DNA from: Frankiales bacterium
Lineage (GTDB): Bacteria > Actinomycetota > Actinomycetes > Mycobacteriales > SCTD01
NCBI GenBank assembly: GCA_025464915.1
Contig: JAODNF010000490.1
Coordinates: 1 to 10,093, forward strand
Reading direction: 5' to 3'
DNA length: 10,093 nt
Shown: one piece after another, positions 7,013 to 10,093 of the stretch
Position numbering within the stretch: position 1 is the stretch's first letter
How the letters are laid out: every line of letters begins with the position of its first letter
The notes under the pieces: generated by a model
What the model was told of the DNA's origin: nothing
The model's input: the letters and a program-made list of their open reading frames with translations, nothing else
Database searches by the model: none
Translations under genes and position numbers: made by a program

Positions 7013-8491
7013 GTGATCTCCAGTCCCCGCCGCGCCGTCGCGCTCGGCGTCGCCTCCCTCCTCGCCGGCGTGGGCATCGCCTCCGCCTCCGGCTCCCCGT
7101 CCGTCAGTGCAGAGGCGCTGTCCGGCTGGCTCTCGTCGCACGCCCACGGCAGCGCCAAGGCATCCTCGACGGTCCCGAAGGTGCCTGCGGCCTCACCGAA
7201 GGCGACGTGCGGCAAGGGCTCTCACCCCGAGGGCAACGTCCAGGGCCGGGTCCCGCTGGCCGACTACGCGAGCGGTCGCGCGGTCAAGGGCTACACCTGC
7301 AACTCCGGCGCGGTGGCCCACGTCGGTTCGACCGGTGGCTTCAAGACCTTCCGCTACGCCGACCGCACGGGTCGCGTGTGCGCGTTCTACGACGGCACGC
7401 TGCTGTTCCCGACGTCGCTGGCCCACGACAGCGAGGCGCCCGGCGTCCACGTCCTGGACATGAGCGACCCGCGGCGTCCGGTGCAGACCGCGCGGCTGCT
7501 GACACCGGCGATGGACAGCCCGCACGAGTCGCTCGCCCTCAACCCCCTGCGCGGCCTGCTGGCCGCCGGCATGGGCACCCCCGCGACGGCGCCCGGCGTC
7601 GTCGACATTTACGACGTGTCGCAGGACTGCCGCCACCCGGTGCTCCAGTCGTCGACCCCGCTCGGCATCCTCGGTCACGAGAGCGGCTTCTCGCCCGACG
7701 GCCGCACGCTGTGGATCTCCACGACGGCCGGTCCGGGTGTCACGGCCATCGACGTCAGCAACCCGGTGCTGCCCTCGATCGTCTGGCACAGCTTCACCTA
7801 CACGTTCCACGGCATGAACCTCAACGCCGACGGCACCCGCCTCTACGGCGCCGACCTCGGCAGCAGCCCGGGGCTGACGGTGCTCGACGTCAGCCAGGTG
7901 CAGAAGCGCGTGAAGGCGCCCGTCGTGACCCAGATCAGCCACCTCACCTGGCCCGAGGTGTCGATCCCGCAGAACACCATCCCCGTGACGATCAAGGGCC
8001 ACAAGTACCTCGTCGAGTTCGACGAGTACTCCCAGGGCACCAGCGCTGCGCCCACGTCCGCCGTCGGCGCGGCACGCATGATCAACATCGACAACGACAG
8101 GAAGCCGTTCGTCACCGGCAACATGCGCCTGCAGGTCAACCAACCCGCCGCGCGGGCCACCGACGAGAGCAACGACCCGGGCGCCGCCTACCCGGTGCAG
8201 GGCTACGCGGCCCACTACTGCGGAGTCCCGCGGACGGTCGACCCGACGATCGTCGCCTGCTCGTTCATCCTGAGCGGCCTGCGGGTCTTCAACATCGCGG
8301 ACCCGTACCACCCACGCGAGGTGGCCTACTTCAACATGCCGGCACCCAACACCCTCCCGCTGAAGAGCGGCGCGTACGCCATGTCCGCCCCGAGCTTCGA
8401 CGTGAAGAACCACAGCGTCTGGTACGCCGACGGGGACTCGGGCTTCTGGAACGTGCACCTCACGAACGGCGCCTGGCCCGCCGCTCTGTAG
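7013..8491 (+). CDS. Secreted LVIVD-repeat beta-propeller protein
   Basis: The 492-residue protein begins with a signal peptide: RR, then a hydrophobic stretch, with likely cleavage after ASA near residue 25. A short Ser/Ala/Pro-rich region follows, then a long repeat domain. The blades carry the LVIVD-type signature of a hydrophobic strand, then D[VM]S and a following Pro: VHVLDMSDPRRP, VVDIYDVSQDCRHP, VTAIDVSNPVLP, LTVLDVSQ and LRVFNIADPYHP. This family folds as a beta-propeller and is usually extracellular, often with unknown ligands. The GHESGFSPDGRTLWIS and MNLNADGTRLYGAD segments are typical propeller strand pairs. Several Cys residues could form disulfides outside the cell. No catalytic motif or wall anchor is visible. 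The gene is 108 bp after the GntR gene and 13 bp before the channel gene. Start GTG 7013 was chosen for its Shine-Dalgarno. Confidence 0.85.
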   Translation: MISSPRRAVALGVASLLAGVGIASASGSPSVSAEALSGWLSSHAHGSAKASSTVPKVPAASPKATCGKGSHPEGNVQGRVPLADYASGRAVKGYTCNSGAVAHVGSTGGFKTFRYADRTGRVCAFYDGTLLFPTSLAHDSEAPGVHVLDMSDPRRPVQTARLLTPAMDSPHESLALNPLRGLLAAGMGTPATAPGVVDIYDVSQDCRHPVLQSSTPLGILGHESGFSPDGRTLWISTTAGPGVTAIDVSNPVLPSIVWHSFTYTFHGMNLNADGTRLYGADLGSSPGLTVLDVSQVQKRVKAPVVTQISHLTWPEVSIPQNTIPVTIKGHKYLVEFDEYSQGTSAAPTSAVGAARMINIDNDRKPFVTGNMRLQVNQPAARATDESNDPGAAYPVQGYAAHYCGVPRTVDPTIVACSFILSGLRVFNIADPYHPREVAYFNMPAPNTLPLKSGAYAMSAPSFDVKNHSVWYADGDSGFWNVHLTNGAWPAAL

Positions 8492-8504
8492 GTAGTTTCG
8501 CCCC

Positions 8505-9092
8505 ATGGACACGGGGCGGATGGAAGCGTTCAGCGACGGCGTCATCGCCATCCTCATCACGGTGATGCTGCTCGAGCTCCAGGTCCCGCACGGCACGACC
8601 TGGAACGCGCTGCACGACAAGCTTCCCGTGCTGCTGAGCTACGTGCTGTCGTTCGTGTACCTCGGCATCTACTGGAACAACCACCACCACATGCTGCAGG
8701 CGACCGAGCACGTCTCGGGAGGCGTGCTGTGGGCCAACCTGCACCTGCTGTTCTGGCTGTCGCTGGTGCCCTTCACGACGGGCTGGATGGGCGAGAACCA
8801 CTTCGCCACGACACCGGTGGCCGCCTACGGCATCACGCTGCTCGCCGCCGGTGTCGCCTACTACGTGCTGCAGACCCTCATCGTCCGAAGCCACGGCGAG
8901 GACTCCGCCTTCCGCGCCGCTCTTGGTCGGGACTGGAAGGGCAAGGCGTCCCCCGTCCTCTACACCGCCGGCATCACCGCGTCGTTCCTGAACCGCTGGC
9001 TGGGGCTGGCGCTCTACGTCGTCGTCGCGCTGATGTGGCTCGTGCCCGACCGCCGGATGGAGCAGGTCATCGTCCCGCACCGGGTCGACTGA
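8505..9092 (+). CDS. TMEM175/DUF1211-family putative potassium channel
   Basis: A 195-residue integral membrane protein. It opens with RMEAFSDGV at residues 5-13, the hallmark (R/K)xxxFSDG motif of the TMEM175 (DUF1211) family, in the first membrane helix. A second family feature is the YWNNHHHML segment. About six hydrophobic segments are visible: roughly 12-25, 41-57, 74-92, 105-124, 148-163 and 165-180. Bacterial members have a single six-helix unit and assemble as tetramers that conduct potassium without the classical TVGYG filter; length and layout fit this. Channel activity is known for the family, not shown here. The start is 13 bp after the beta-propeller stop with only a weak Shine-Dalgarno, so co-transcription with that gene is probable. 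It ends 7 bp from the convergent dehydrogenase gene. Confidence 0.9.
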   Translation: MDTGRMEAFSDGVIAILITVMLLELQVPHGTTWNALHDKLPVLLSYVLSFVYLGIYWNNHHHMLQATEHVSGGVLWANLHLLFWLSLVPFTTGWMGENHFATTPVAAYGITLLAAGVAYYVLQTLIVRSHGEDSAFRAALGRDWKGKASPVLYTAGITASFLNRWLGLALYVVVALMWLVPDRRMEQVIVPHRVD

Positions 9093-9103
9093 CCGGCAGT
9101 CAG
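9087..9103. terminator. Weak hairpin between convergent genes
   Basis: GACTG-ACCGG-CAGTC (9087-9101), overlapped by the alternative pairing CTGAC-CGGCA-GTCAG (9089-9103), can form a 5-bp stem centred in the 7-bp gap between the two convergent stop codons. It has no T tract and a short stem, so a terminator role is only suggested by position. Confidence 0.25.
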
Positions 9104-10035
9104 CCCGACAGCTCCTCGCACAGGTGCCACAGGTCGTCGCGGGCCTCAGGCGTCTCCTTGTTGAGGCCGAACAGGTGGGTCGGACGCGGTCGGCGGTCGT
9201 GCCAGAACAGGCCGGTGCGCTGCCCCGGGGCGTGACCGCCCGCCAGGTAGACGATGGTGTCGGCGCCCTCGGCCGGGCTGCGCAGCAGGGGCCCCAGAAG
9301 GGTGCTGAAACGTGGCAACGACGACGCGATGCCCGGCGTGAGCGCCCAGCCCGGGTGCATCGCGTGCACGACGATCCCCTTGTCCGCCAGGCGATCTGCC
9401 CACATCTGGGTCAGCACGACCTCGGCCCGCTTGGTCCGGGCATACGCCACGAGCGGCTCGTAGTTCCCCTCCAGCAGATCGGCCATCAGGTCACGGTTCA
9501 ACCGCTGCCCGTACATGCCGCCTGAGCTCACGTTCACGACGCGACCGCCGTCGGCGAGGTGCGGCGCGAGCTCGCGCGTCAGCAGCCACGGACCGAGGAC
9601 GTTGGTGGCGAACGCCAGCTCAATGCCCTCGGCCGTCAGCTGCCTGCTGGGAGGCATCACGCCTGCGTTGTGCACGAGCACGTCGAGCGGCCCGTGCCAG
9701 CGGTCCACGAGCGCGCGCACCGATGCCAGGCTCGAGACGTCGCAGACCTCGCCACGGGCACCGAGTCGGTCGGCGACGGTTGCGACCTTCTCGGGGCTGC
9801 GCCCGACCACGACGACGTCGGCACCGCGACGCGAGAGGTCCTCGGCAGCCGCCGCGCCGATCCCGGCCGTCGCACCGGTCACGGCGACGACCTTGCCGGC
9901 CACGTCGACGTCGCCGGGCCACCCGGGGAGCCGGCTCCGGATCACCAGCCCCGGCCTGCTGTAGCCGAGGAGCAGGGTCCGGTCGAGGGCGGTGTCGAGC
10001 AGCGAGGCGACCACCGTCCCGAGTGTTGTGCTCAT
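9100..10035 (-). CDS. Short-chain dehydrogenase/reductase (DHRS12/retinol-dehydrogenase-like)
   Basis: This 311-residue Rossmann-fold oxidoreductase has the classical SDR motifs. The nucleotide-binding TGATAGIG is at 53-60, with VHNAG as the structural NNAG-type motif. Catalytic Ser171 (NVSSGG) and Tyr198/Lys202 (YARTK) are in the right order. The Ser-to-Tyr distance of 27 residues is longer than in typical bacterial SDRs and matches the retinol-dehydrogenase/DHRS12-like branch. A 45-residue N-terminal extension with a GYSRPGL motif before the Rossmann fold is also like DHRS12. GRSPEK after the second strand suggests NADP preference through Arg. Substrate is unknown; lipophilic alcohols or ketones are typical for relatives. 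The start ATG overlaps the stop of the upstream gene (ATGA), so it is the later gene of a coupled pair. No Shine-Dalgarno of its own is visible. Confidence 0.92.
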   Translation of the reverse strand: MSTTLGTVVASLLDTALDRTLLLGYSRPGLVIRSRLPGWPGDVDVAGKVVAVTGATAGIGAAAAEDLSRRGADVVVVGRSPEKVATVADRLGARGEVCDVSSLASVRALVDRWHGPLDVLVHNAGVMPPSRQLTAEGIELAFATNVLGPWLLTRELAPHLADGGRVVNVSSGGMYGQRLNRDLMADLLEGNYEPLVAYARTKRAEVVLTQMWADRLADKGIVVHAMHPGWALTPGIASSLPRFSTLLGPLLRSPAEGADTIVYLAGGHAPGQRTGLFWHDRRPRPTHLFGLNKETPEARDDLWHLCEELSG

Positions 10036-10093
10036 GCGGCCGGGCTGCCAGTCGGGAAGGCGAGCGCGAGGGTCAGCTGCAGCACGAAGTCGG
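10032..10093 (-). CDS. C-terminal end of an unidentified gene upstream of the dehydrogenase (partial)
   Basis: Reading leftward from the window edge, 19 codons are open and end in a TGA at 10032-10034 that overlaps the dehydrogenase ATG. The tail reads DFVLQLTLALAFPTGSPAA. The 4-bp stop/start overlap is typical of coupled actinobacterial genes and is the main reason to believe it is coding. Too little is present to name the protein. Confidence 0.5.
   Translation of the reverse strand, partial: DFVLQLTLALAFPTGSPAA

Noticed and set aside
7193..8620. Minus-strand open frame (about 475 codons) opposite the beta-propeller gene
   Set aside because: Val/Arg/Asp/His-rich shadow. The plus-strand frame has a signal peptide, ribosome site and LVIVD repeats.

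Overview
The window is very GC-rich DNA with strong G/C bias at third codon positions, actinobacterial signal peptides and actinobacterial forms of ABC-transporter motifs. It most likely comes from a high-GC actinobacterial chromosome. The genus cannot be fixed from the sequence. No RNA genes, CRISPR arrays, insertion sequences or phage genes are visible, and coding density is close to complete.

Left part (1-6116, all minus strand): a tightly packed uptake operon. It is transcribed from about 6150 leftward and has three genes in order. The first is a membrane-anchored periplasmic-binding-protein-type solute receptor (4344-6116). The second is a giant ABC transporter with both permeases and both ATPases of a branched-chain amino acid (HAAT/Liv-type) importer in one polypeptide, ordered LivH-LivM-LivF-LivG (740-4336). 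The third is a secreted, Pro/Ala/Val-rich protein whose ATG overlaps the transporter stop codon (1-743, running off the window). Together these look like a self-contained importer: capture outside the cell, translocation and energy coupling by one chain, plus an exported accessory protein.

Middle (6117-6196): a short divergent promoter region with a striking AT island (perfect 12-bp palindrome at 6152-6163). It separates the importer operon from a GntR/FCD-family regulator on the plus strand (6197-6904). The regulator is the obvious candidate to control the importer in response to a small organic ligand.

Right part: on the plus strand, a secreted LVIVD-type beta-propeller protein (7013-8491) is followed after 13 bp by a small TMEM175/DUF1211-type putative potassium channel (8505-9092). 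Converging on it from the minus strand is a short-chain dehydrogenase/reductase of the DHRS12/retinol-dehydrogenase-like type (9100-10035). Its ATG overlaps the stop codon of another minus-strand gene, of which only the last 19 codons are in the window.

The most notable item is the four-domain fused importer with its unusual partners. The remaining genes are recognisable members of known families.
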